This document shows, piece after piece, positions 23,371 to 34,800 of a DNA stretch of 64,000 bases. The first letter of the stretch is position 1. Each line of letters starts with the position of its first letter. Origin of the DNA: Phoenix dactylifera. Taxonomy: Eukaryota; Streptophyta; Magnoliopsida; Arecales; Arecaceae. Where the stretch lies: NCBI RefSeq assembly GCF_009389715.1, contig NC_052401.1, positions 1,166,843 to 1,230,842 on the forward strand, given 5' to 3'. A program made the position numbers and the translations under genes. A model generated the notes under the pieces. The model was not told the origin of the DNA and ran no database searches. It saw nothing but the letters and a program-made list of their open reading frames with translations.

Positions 23371-25189
23371 TGTAAGACCGGATCCGAAATGGTGTAGATC
23401 AAAGATGGTCAAATCTAGGTGGGGTTGAAGCAATGGGCCAATTTACCGTCCGGATATCGAGGCAGTACAGGTCGTCCACCTAGAGATCAACTTGGATCTG
23501 AGCAAAAAGAAAGCCAGGACTTTAAACTAAGATCCATAGGTCCAGCTTAGAGAGAGAATCTCGGTCCAATTCTTGCTTTGATCATGATCACAGGCCCGGT
23601 TTGAGTGCGGCCCAACCATTAGGAGAAAGGTCTACATCTACTCGATTAAAGAAAGTCAAGGGCTAGTTTTGTTTTTCCTTTTAGCCTAAAACGGGGATGA
23701 ACACAGTCCAAATGAATGAACTCGGCCCACAGTGGATGGATAGGGCCCAAAATGAATGAACACATTTCAAAATGGATGAATGGGGCCCAAAATAAATGGA
23801 CTCGGCCCACAATGGATAAATAGGGCCCAAATAAATAGACACGACCCAAAATAAACACGGCCCACAATGGATGAACAGGGCCCAAAATAACTAGACTCAG
23901 CCCACAATAGATGAACAGGGCCCAAAATGAATGGACATGGCCCATAATAGATGAGCAGGGTCAAAAATGAATGAACTTGGCCCAAATAATCATGGCCTAT
24001 AATAGATGAACAGGGCCTAAAATGAATAGACTCGTCCGACAATAGATACAACCTAACAGAATGAACAGGATCCGAACTCGGCCCACAATGGACACGGCCT
24101 AACATAATGAACAGGGTGCAAACTCAGCCCATAATGGACACGGCCCAACATGGTGAACAGGGGCCGAACTCAGCCCAAAATGGATACAGCCCAATAGGAT
24201 GAACAGGGCCTGAACATGGCCCACAATGGATACGTTCCAATAGGATAAACAGGGCCCGAGCTCGGCCCAAAATAGACATGGCCCAACACAATAAACAGGG
24301 CTTGAACTCGGCCCACAATGGATACGACCCAACATGGTGAACAGGGCCCAAACTCGACCTACGATGGACACGGCCCACAAGAGTTCTTTATCCTGATAAA
24401 CTCAAAAAGGAGGAAAGGGAAAGAGAAAGAAGAGGGAAGAGGGAAGAGAGGAAAGGATCCGATGGCGGCCGAGCTGGGCGGCTGACGGCAGTAGTGGCCG
24501 ACGGCTACTGTGGCGACCGACAAGAAGAGGAAAACCGAGGGCGTCCTCGGTTTGGGGCCGGGACAGAAAAAGGAGGCTCGGATTATCTAGCAATAGAAGA
24601 ACAAGGAGAAGGGGAGTTCACTGGTGAGTTGCTGGAGGGGATGGTTCTCGGACAAGGGTAGCTAGTCCGACAGGCTAGCGGCGGCGGCGGCGCTTCCGAC
24701 AAAAAAATGAGTAATGGAACAAGAGGGTTTTCAAGGCATGGCGCTTATTGGCCATCGAAGGGAGAAGGAGGGAGGAAAGGGAGGAGAACGCTCGACGGTG
24801 GATCAACCGTAGGGGGGCAGAATTTTATAGGAGGGTTTCCAAACTGGGTCGACTCATTCACTACCACAATTATCACAACGGTTGAGCAAGATCGGCGATT
24901 GTTCAGGCTGTCATGGGGCTGCCACGGAACCTACCCCTGTTACGCCCGAGGAAGGTGAAACAGAGGATCGTAATCGCAATCCTCTGTTCTGCTTCTTCTA
25001 TCCAAATTGGACTGAAGTTGATTGGGCCTATCGACTTTAGTCCAATATGGCCCATTTTGGCCCTGGTCTTACATTCTCTCCTCCTTTCTTCATGATCCTC
25101 TATTGTGCTTCTTCTATCCAAATTGGATTAAAGTAGGTTGGGCCTGCCGACTTCAGTCCAATATGGCCCATTTTGGGACTGGTCTTATA
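23371..25189. mobile_element. LTR-like palindrome core, copy 2
   Basis: Counterpart of 6232-8080. It begins TGTAAGACCGGATCCGAAATGG after ggaggggagaa. It ends in two tandem units of about 110 bp, each closing with ggtctta(c/t)a and then pyrimidines. It holds the tandem array at 23690-24375 and the GC-rich stretch at 24405-24700. If it is an LTR, it belongs to the same Ty3/gypsy-like family as the copy-1 core. Confidence 0.6.
23690..24375. repeat. Degenerate tandem array, copy 2
   Basis: About 16 units of the ggcccacaatggatgaacag / gggcccaaaatgaatgga type, then longer units with acacggcccaacatggtgaac. The unit order is rearranged relative to 6530-7235. Confidence 0.85.
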
Positions 25190-26032
25190 TTCTTCCCTCT
25201 TTAAAAAAATTGTCCTCAAGATTTAAAGAATCTAGACCTTCCAATTTAGAGATGCTTAGCCCATTGAGAAACATAAATCCAAGATCTTATTCTTCTCGAT
25301 CAAAATCAGTGTGATAGATAACTTTGAATCAATTATCAAAAATTTCATATAAACTAGCAAGATTGGCACTAGATAAGTGTCTAACTAAAATCTAAGATTG
25401 ATGCAGGTTCACTCTAGATCGGATTGGGATCAATTCACAACAAGATCGACTAAATTAATAATATTTGGGATAGAACTTGAAATAAAATTGATCCAATACA
25501 ATGGATCTAATACAATTATTAGGGTAGCGTGCTGATCCATGAAAGATAATGACCAACCTTATTAGTATCAAATCTTTATATGGCTGGAAATATGATTCAC
25601 AAAATGAACATGTAATGATGGTCATTAAACACCAATGGTCTATTTCAAAAATGATTGACCTCAGTTCACAAGAGCAAGTCCGATAAGGCAAAGTATTGAT
25701 ACCATGATTCAATATGCCACAAAGATTTAAATTTAACTTAAATTTATAAATCATAAAGAGGGAAAAATTAACACAAGACTTATTTGGTTTCTTAAAAATT
25801 TAGATCATATTTAACCAATGATCAAATCACCCTAATCATGACATACTCAAAATTTTCTTTAGCATATCAATAATAGAAAAATCTATCTAAAAGATAACAT
25901 AGTCGTATCATGATTAACCTGAGAATCAACGGTATTCACAGTCCCTTATTAACAAAAGCCTTCTTTATTGAAAAATCTAATCTTTCATCACAACATATTA
26001 CAAAACACAGTCAATTTTTTTTACCGGTTTAA

Positions 26033-26143
26033 ATGGCTTCCTTAGTTGAAGCCGATGGGTTTCGTAACGTGCCATTGGCAGTTCTTGATGAGTTCCGAGA
26101 ACAAGTGTTGGAAAATGACCTCTTGCTCCTTTCAAAGGAAAAG
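26033..26143 (+). pseudogene. Unidentified 37-codon first exon, best copy
   Basis: ATG at 26033, open for exactly 37 codons (MASLVEADGFRNVPLAVLDE, FREQVLENDLLLLSKEK), followed by a clean GTAAAT donor. A further conserved stretch lies about 600 bases downstream at 26700-26950, with frames such as KQLDKAEPKHSPRLLRMLSV and LNCLMYMHGNLAFDWRDLL, and is also present in all four arms. This looks like exons of a host gene captured in the palindrome. I do not recognise the gene and no complete frame can be assembled. Confidence 0.45.
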
Positions 26144-28027
26144 GTAAATTTTTTTCCTACTTCTCTATTCAAATTCACTCATATTCAAAAAAAAAAGAAC
26201 AATCAGAAGTAAATTGTTAGCAATTGTGGAATTTATTAGTAGGATTGGTGTCCTTGACATCAAGGATGAGTTTTCATTTTATTCAGGTGTCTGTAGACCT
26301 TGATTTCATTATTTGTTAATTTCTATTGGAGAAACTGTGGTAAGCCACCTAGGTCATTGAAATAATGAAATGATGCTAAAGGGTCTCACCTTGCAAATGT
26401 CAGGGAGAATAACAAAAGCATAGAGTAGAAAGTTAAGAGAAAAGAAGTGTTTATTATTTGCTAAATTAAAGTTGGCTTCAGCTTGATTAACTTTTATATA
26501 TCTTAATGTGTTAGATTTAATTGATTCATGTCCAAAGGAAGCAAGGCCAAGTGGGTCCAACTATCAACTAAATGGTCAGTTTATATAAATAATGACTTAG
26601 TGATGTCTTGAATAGTGCAGTTTCTGGAGAGAATGGCTCCAAGTGCATATGCTTTTGCTTTGGTGGAACAATGTGGTGGTAGATAGACCCTTACATTTTG
26701 AACTTTTCTTGTTGGGGAGTTCAAGCAATTGGATAAAGCTGAACCTAAACACAGTCCAAGGCTGTTGAGGATGCTTTCTGTTTTTAAAACAACGGAGAGC
26801 TTCTTGTGGATTCTCAGAGTGAGTTTGAATTGTCTGATGTATATGCATGGAAACTTGGCATTTGATTGGCGAGATCTATTGCATGCATCTTACTTAGCTC
26901 ACTTGATATTACTTAAAATACTTGATATTTTTCTGGAACATAGCATGGTAATCTAGTTGTATTAATTTTCCTTGAGGGTTTTATTATTGTTTCCATTTTC
27001 TGTAGAACATTTTATGCCTCTGAATTATTTAATTTGTTGCTTTGCCTGCGTCACTATTAAAACTTGCTTACATTTTTCCACTAAAGTGATAAATCTGATT
27101 TTGTTTTCACAACTCAATATTCTAAATGTTTTCCTAAACTTGACTTCTTTATGCTTTAATATTATTATTCTATTGTTGACTTTAGTTCAGTCGTGGGCGG
27201 CCAAATTAAAAATTTGACAATAACATTTTTCTGGCAAACTTTAGGTTTACATTGTGACCACAAATTAAAGTCTTTTGACCCAGAATGGAGGTACTGTGAA
27301 GCATTTAATTTAGATAACCATGCTCTACAATGTACTTTAACTATATTTTCATAAATCGGTGGCATTCTTGGGTAAGCTATAGCTTACTAGAATAATAAAA
27401 AAGAAAACAAACTAAATTTCAATCCTCTTGTCCTCCAATTGCTACTTGCGCACATTTTGTACGAATCTTAGTATGCTCTGTGCCATCTTCTTTACTCATT
27501 ACCATATCTTTAATCGATTCTGAGGTTATATATAGTGTAAATGTTGCCTTTTTGTTGGTGGTGCGATATTTTCAGCTCCATTTAAATATATCCCATATTA
27601 AATTTAATTCTTTCTCCTTTATTTTCATATTTCTTGTCTTTCATAATTTTGTATATGACGTGATTGTATAATAACTCATATTGGAAAATGATTATATGAA
27701 ACTCAGATTAAATAGCTCTTAACTAGATCTAAGTGCAAGAACTTCTAGAGACCACGAATATAGAAAACCTAGTGTAGGATGTTTAATATTTGTGAACCAG
27801 ATTTCTAATATCCTAGACATTTGTTATACTAACGCAAAACTATTTGAGCTATTTGTTTGTGCACTAATCGGATATACATAATCTTTTGCTATGCTATGTT
27901 GAAGGAGAATATATATGAAATAAGATCAATTAAGATGATGTATTTATTTCTCACATATGCTAAGTCGAGTTCTAGAAAGAAAAAATAGTATAATTTACAA
28001 AGTTAGAAGAAAAAGTAGAAATCTAAC

Positions 28028-28328
28028 TTCGCTATCATGACCACGGAATTTCCTGATGACACGCCCAATCATGACATCCCAAAAGAACACCTGTCGATTT
28101 CCAATGCACGAGCATAGCTTCGCCTTATCCTGCATTAAGATATATAATACAAAGTTATCTATATTCTAATAGTTATGGAAGAAAAATTTACTAGCTCTCG
28201 ATTAAATATAGAAAAGGTGATAATGGAAGAGGAACAGTATGATAGGATATAAATGTCAAAGGCTTCGCGGCTGTGGGATTTGCAGGACTTGATAAGGACT
28301 TGTGGTGGGTGGGGTTGTGGCGCACCGT
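28028..28328 (-). pseudogene. WDR83: WDR83 exon 2-3 fragment, copy 2
   Basis: The 102-nt exon at 28028-28129 encodes DKAKLCSCIGNRQVFFWDV and GRVIRKFRGHDSE with intact AG and GT borders and no stop, unlike its copy-1 partner. The exon 2 remnant at about 28250-28328 is decayed in the same way as at 11109-11196. Confidence 0.8.
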
Positions 28329-28968
28329 CTCAAACTGAAACTAAAGCAACCAATCAAAAGGCTTAATGGACAAACTCATGAATTTTAGGATTTGAACAAA
28401 TCTCAAGAAGGTGCACGGCTGGAGTTCTCACCACTGTGCAAGGACACCTTACCAGAGGCATCCCACAAGAAGTTAATGATGAGACTGGCTCCATTGAGTG
28501 TATGCGTTCGGACACCTGAAATTACATGCCTCAAATGGCAGTCAGTAAATTATGCATTACTCAACACCTGAAAGACTTAAACAAAGAAGATAGATGCATG
28601 TGTCAGAATTTATATTACAAGAATAAGAAAATCCCAGAAACTTCATAGTTGATTTATTTAGTCATGCATACCAAGACTGTGCCTTAAGCTAAATATTAGC
28701 ATCTTCATAAGAAGGGCCCAGTACTTCAAGTTGTCTTATGTTGCCATGCATACAAAGACTGCATGTTTTAAGCTAAAATATTAGCATCTTCATAAGAAGG
28801 TCATTGAATGATGGAGGACAGCTGTGTAAGAAATAAAGAAGCCTGGTATAGATTGCTAGGCATAAAAACGTGAATAACGTCTTTATATAAATTACATGCC
28901 TTACCACTACTAAATATCTAAACATCAATTTCAAAATAATCAAAATGAAGTGAAGGAAGAAAAATTAC

Positions 28969-29455
28969 CACGGAGGCATGTGCTCGGAATCTCGAAACCA
29001 CAGATGCATCTACTAAATCCCAAAAGAAAATAAACCCATCATCAAACCCACCAGCAACATGTGCATCAGTGTTGGTCGGGCAGCAATTCATCTTGTAAGA
29101 CTATGAAAAAGAAATTCACAGTAAACAGCAGTATCACACCACTGCGAAAGCAACGTAAACTTTAACAGCAGGGATCACGGGATAACATGACAACAAAATA
29201 AACTACAGAACGTGTCTGTCAAACCTTGCAGGTATGCCCCTTGTATTCTTGCAAAAGTTCCCCCGGGGACCTAACAATAGAAGCAAATCATAAATAAGCA
29301 TGTATGAGATATATCTCAATTTTCTAGGAGATAGTGAAGGATATTATATGTCCAGCAGACGTAGGGTAGAGTCCAAGCAACTTGCTAAGACACAGTTATT
29401 ATCGTTCCATAATGAGACACAGTTCACAGACTGCCCCAAGTTGTCAACAAGTTCT
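28969..29455 (-). pseudogene. WDR83: WDR83 internal exons, copy 2
   Basis: Three exons match 11832-12389. Exon 29455-29348 ends ...SRRRLDSTL-like, but its donor has changed from CAGGTAATA to CATATAATA, so it cannot splice. Exon 29270-29225 encodes the GELLQEYKGHTCK piece. Exon 29100-28969 (132 nt) encodes NTDAHVAGGFDDGFIFFWDL and VDASVVSRFRAHASV. The exon corresponding to 12521-12640 was lost with the 2.6-kb block. Confidence 0.85.
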
Positions 29456-29654
29456 CTAGTACATGGAATTGAAAGAAACCTTTAGAACAACATCCAAAGT
29501 GAAATAAACTTTATACCGGATAAACAGCCTTCTTTTAAACAGAAATATATCTACTTGACTCCATGATCGAACCAAATCCGGGTTAACAGCAAGCCTGGTA
29601 GATGTTGTCCATGAGGAAAAGGGGGAAAAAAACTGACCTAAAGATTGGCATCTG

Positions 29655-30745
29655 ATCGATCATAAGGCGTCATCGCTGGCATGCGGACGCGGGCGTGGGC
29701 GGCCACGGTAGTTAGCGAAGAGGCGGGACCCTTCCTCCCCCAACGGACGGCGATCCATGAGCTCAGGCTTGGTTCCAAGAAACCCCATCGCCATCGGAAA
29801 CGCCGTCACCTGGATCCCTTTCAGCGGACTCCCTTCAGGAGACACGATCCCCGTAGGACTCGCCGCAGGAGAATTCATCGTCGTCCCTTCTGGGGGATAC
29901 CCTCCCAGATGCATGATCTCCCCGGTAATCGGAGCCTCGATCGCCGAAGATATCCCTCTGGGCGCGACTCCGGGCTCCATTGGCAGCTGGATTCCGTCCA
30001 GATAGGACGGGGAAACCACCGCCGGAAACGTGGATCTCGATCCCGGATCGGCGCCTCCGGCAACATTGGGAAGAGCTCCGCGATCGGAGACGGCGCCGAA
30101 GCTGGCGTATCAGGCGGATCGGCGGACGGGTACCGAGGGAGATGGAGATCGGGCGGTCTTGGGGGAGGAACGGGTCTGCCAGAGGCCTTGTGGCGGTGGA
30201 GGGCGAGGACGACGTTCCAGACGTCGGCGATGGCGAAGTCGGCGATCCGGGGCTGGCGGTGGCGGGCGAGGGCGGATGTCGCGGTGGGGAACGACGGTGG
30301 GGAGGGAGGTAGGGCGGGAAGAGGGAGGCGTCGGAGGGCGACGTGGTCGCGGAGAGGGCGGACGTCGGCGGCGGCGGAGGGCGACGTGGTCGCGGAGAGG
30401 GCGGACGTCGGCGGCGGCGGAGGGCGACGTGCTCGCGGAGAGAGCGGAAGTCGGCGGCGGCGGAGGCGCAAAGAGGACAAAGTCGGTGGGGGCGAATAGG
30501 GTGTGGGAGGAGTTGAGACGGAGGAGGTCAAAACGAAGGTCGGACGCGGCGATGGCGTCGCCAAAGAACTGGTAACCGCGAGGCCGGAGGGCGGAGATGG
30601 TGGCGTCGAGCTCTCGATCGGAGATTCAGTCCCCCCGGCGGGGGAATAGCGAGAGGAGCAGGACGGCGAGGAGGAGCGGGTGGTTCGTGGTCGCCGTTGG
30701 TGAGGGAGAGTGGGAGGAGAGAGAGGAGAGGGGAGTTCTTGAGTT
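29655..30745 (-). pseudogene. Fasciclin-like gene remnant, copy 2
   Basis: Same organisation as 15210-16240: signal-like NHPLLLAVLLLSLFPRRGD, TGA at 30628-30626, then the frame leading to HTLFAPTDFVLFA. The downstream GC-rich part has gained a 43-bp tandem expansion. A TATA-like tatataaac lies near 30768-30779. One long frame on the opposite strand (29681-30499) is a by-product of GC content. Confidence 0.5.
30333..30461. repeat. 43-bp minisatellite, three units
   Basis: Units start with ggagggcgacgtg at 30333, 30376 and 30419. The matching site in copy 1 (about 15890-15960) has fewer units. The 43-bp period is not a multiple of three. Confidence 0.85.
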
Positions 30746-30779
30746 CTGGGAGAAACATGGATGCCGAGTTTATATGGGG

Positions 30780-31854
30780 TAATTTCTTGGGTGCAGATAC
30801 GGGGTATTTGCGGAATTGCCATTGAGCCGTCGGCGGGAACGAGGCTCAGTTTAAATCTTTGGAATGGGTCCGTGGCCCATGTCTAGGCCAGTGCCCAGCG
30901 GCTTCAATTGCACCAGGGACGAGAGCTGGTGCTCCTCAGTATTTAGTCTCATACGGTTGAGACATTGAATCGAAGTTTACATGCCTCTTTCCTACTAGCC
31001 TTCTAAGATCCTAATTAATGTTTATGTGTAGTTAAATCACCTGCCACCATTTATTCATCGATCAATGGCGAATGATCGAAATGATCCAACAGATGATGTG
31101 CCCTTCATTTTCCGTTGTTCTGTTGATTAGCGAGAATCACCTGAATCTCAATAGTGATTCGACCGGATAGAAACACAAATGGTGTGGATCCAACTCCTAT
31201 AATTACAAGAGTTAATCATCTTTTCTTTGCTTCGTAGTCTTCAATATTGATATTGATTTTTACATGGAAGGGGAGCTTGAGTTGGAATATGAAATGATCA
31301 CGGCGTGCATCTCTTGTGGTTGGCAAGCCTGGCCCAAGAACTTTCAAAAAGCATCCCCAAAGAACCTAAATGATGACATCCAGCAACAAGCTTACTCAGT
31401 CAGTTGACCAGAAAATGTACATCGTAAACCTCTAAATTCAATCTCTGGCTCTATGTCAAAAACACTAATTAGAATTATCAGTCCAGTCCACGAGAGACTG
31501 GACTGGACCCGGGCCCATTCTCGACAGGTATAAAGGTGGTGGTTTGATCGTTGAACCAAAAGGTCAAAATTAACAAGCCCTATTTATCATGGCGAGAAAA
31601 ATACAAAGGCAATAAAACATAAAATATGCCTTTTAAAAGAACTTCGCATGAATATTTTGGATCCATACTGTATCAACCTCATGAAAATATTCATCCGCAA
31701 GCACCCCCTTCAAAATTTCATCTCTAAGGCGAGGGAAGATTATCCTCTTGCCGCTTCTGCCAAGTGCTTTCCGTAGGATAACCTCGGGAAACATGTTAAC
31801 AACACAAGCAGTGCCAGATGCCAATGTGAATGAAATAAGCACTTCATCTTAACC
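30780..31854. other. MAK16 3' flank, no separate gene
   Basis: Downstream of the MAK16 stop codon, so it includes its 3' UTR. A 69-codon frame at 31842-31633 (minus) runs on from just after the MAK16 stop on the same strand. Its copy-1 counterpart is frameshifted and no domain is recognised. Confidence 0.45.
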
Positions 31855-34800
31855 TCACATATGTGTCTTTTGTCTATCATCCACATCTTCATCACGTTCA
31901 ACCTGTCACCAATAAAGAATTGTTAGTCTATGCGTGAAGCAAACAAGGCCACTATTTTTCTATGGTGGGTGCAAGTACACTATCTTGATTCAGCTTCAGC
32001 GTTTAAAATCGTGCAAACCAGAGGGATTTAAAAAAAAAAAAGAAGATTTATACACATTTAGGACTTCACGTAGCAAAAATCGAGTCACATAATCAGAAAA
32101 CTAATGAGTGCTCAACATTTACTATTAAAAAAATCCAGCCAAAGAACTTCAAGATCCTAATAGTTTTCAATGAAAACCTACTTCCCTCTCCTACTGGTGA
32201 CAGCTGAGTTCAAATCCTGCACCGTGCGGAAATGAACAGTACCACTAAAAATAGCAGGTTAACATGAGTGCATCAAGATAAGTATAGGGAAAATGAACGA
32301 GATATTGAGTCCACAAGGCCATGTGGAAAGAAGGCAAGAAGGTTTTGGAAAGAAGGCTAGACGTTTAATAAACCAATTAGGAACTGTGAAAGAAGAATTC
32401 ACAAACAGAAGAAAGATCGGAGGGAGGCAAGAGGGGTATGGTTAAAAAGAAGTCCAAAGAGATACCTGAGCAGTTTTATTTCATCATATTTTTTCAATTC
32501 TTCATTCATAGAGATCAGTAATTTAAGCAATTTCTAGAATATTGCTGTTTACTCATCGTACTTCCCTTTCAAGTGAATCCAAACAGAAACATACAGCCCT
32601 TTTAAGTTGATCTTGACTTAGATCCTTAATAAATCGGGTCTAGTTCAAAAATTTCTCTCTTGTTTATAAGGTATGATTTTCTAAATGATACAAATACAGG
32701 TAAGATGATAGGAATTCCATGTTACCTCAATAAGTACCCTCCCCTTTCTTTTCACCTTTGTTCCTGAATCAGACCCAGATCCTCTTCGCATTTTCTTTGC
32801 AACCTGCTGATCAGATGGATCCATCTCTTCCTCGTCCTCGTGCATGTCATCTGAGTGAGCAAAAGACATTACTTACACAAACATACAGATAAAGATGAAC
32901 TAGATTGAGACGACGGCAATGTAGCAAGGTTAGTTGAGTGATAGAGTTATTCAACTTTTCATTTTTTAAACTTTTCCTGATGGCGATTTTAAGTTTTGGA
33001 AATCGGTAGGCCATTTAACTTAACGTCATTTATATTTTCACTTCCTTTTATTGATAATTTATTCTGAGCTCTCAGACTCTTAGTAACCATGCCAACAATT
33101 GGCAGCATAACTTTGTATTTTGAATGTGAAGACGACCAGTTCTTGCAGCTTAGCAGTGGTGGAAATTCCCTAAACAGGAGTAGTAATGAAAATTGCGTTT
33201 CATAAATTTAATACTATATTATAAATAATCTGAATTTTCTTTACCATAACCATCTTCATTCAATGACTCGTCCTTTACAAATCCACCAAAGTCTTCAATG
33301 TCCTCTTCCTCTTCAAGTACATCATAGCCTTCAACATACTCCACTTCAGGTTCCTGGTAGCTCCAAAACATGCATACAAGTCATGGGTACTGAAAAGAAT
33401 AAGTCGCAAAATAGAATAGACTATCCAAGACCATACTTCATCTTCTTCTTCAATGCTGGGCTGTAGCCCCTCCATTTCAAGGACATTATTATATGCCTCG
33501 ACAGGATAGTTGTATATGTCACCATAAACACCTTTCTTTAGCCGTTCCAACAATTCATTCTCAATACTCTGGAAAGAAAATCAAGAAATGTTAACAGCTG
33601 ATGCAGCAAACATGATGGCAAACTAAGTTACAGGAGGCTGTAGGGGGAAACCTTATCCAGAACTGCCGCCTTTTCAGCCTTTTCCTCCCTCCTAGCCTCT
33701 CTTTTCTTCTCTTTTCTAGGCACTGTCATTATCTTCTCCCTATAAATGAAAAGAAACTAGCAACAATTTTAAGTATTTAAGGGGAAAAAGAAGTTGCACC
33801 AGAAGAGTAACATTGCATAATCACATTGTACAAACAATTAAAACTAAATAATAAGAATTCTGGTGATTGTCACAACTGACAAACTTAAGCTACATACCAA
33901 TATACCACCTACAGCACTACTACTATAAAATTATAAAGATGACCCGACAAATCTTTTCAGCAGCATATTTTATGTCATGGATTCACAGTGATCTGTGATG
34001 AGAAGAAAAGTGCTGTTGGCAAGAAATAAAGGTAGACATCAAACCAGAGTTTTTCTGGCAATAATATGGAGATGATGTAGGCCTCAGATCGCAATTGCTT
34101 AAAATTTTCCCTCAACCAAGAGTTTCAGGATCTGTCATCCAGCGTTCCTTCGAATAAGATGGGTTGACAAAGGTTTTATCTCAAGTTCATATAATGTGAT
34201 CACGTATTCTTTCGAGCAAGTTTGACATGAAGGAATCTTGTGTTGAAATTCATGGGGAAAAGAAAGAGATTTTATGTAAGGTGGAAAAGTGGAAGCTTAT
34301 GATGGACTAAACATTGTTATTCCACATCACGAGTTTTCCATCTTGAAATTTTTGCTGATTACTCAAAATTTCACATGTTCCTCCAGACGTTTGATATGAA
34401 ATAGGAGATCTGTGTTTGTTGAATTTTATATCCAATGGCACAATATGGCATAGCAGGTTGCAGGTTAAGAGCCTCAAAATGCTAAGTAGGTTGATGTTGA
34501 TGAAGACAAGTAGTTATGTGATGGATTAGGCCAGTTGCATTGGACTCATGTATCATGCTTCTAGGATATGTATTTTCTTCATAACCGAGGGGCCTGAAGT
34601 CAAGCTCAGTTGGAAGTGGGTACTTCCAACTGTTTGTTTTAATGTAACCAAGCCCAAACTCTGGAATATAAGTTACCCATCCACCCAAAAAGGCAAAAGT
34701 TTTCTTTTTTTTGAGAGAGCGAGTGGATAAGCAAAAATTAATGCTACTTTAATGCTCTCCCACTCACTCCATCCTTAGAAATGAACCATTTAAGTGAATA

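Larger units (their letters stand above)
25190..28328. repeat. Right arm of the palindrome, copy 2
   Basis: Collinear with 8081-11196 and inverse to 20456-23370. It begins with the complement of the polypurine tract and ends in the WDR83 exon 2 remnant (gttgtggcgcaccgtc). It carries the best-preserved 37-codon exon (26033-26143). Confidence 0.88.

Noticed and set aside
31633-31842. 69-codon minus-strand frame (FPEVILRKALGRSGKRIIFP)
   Set aside because: It lies just after the MAK16 stop on the same strand, so probably 3' UTR. The copy-1 version is frameshifted and no family is recognised.
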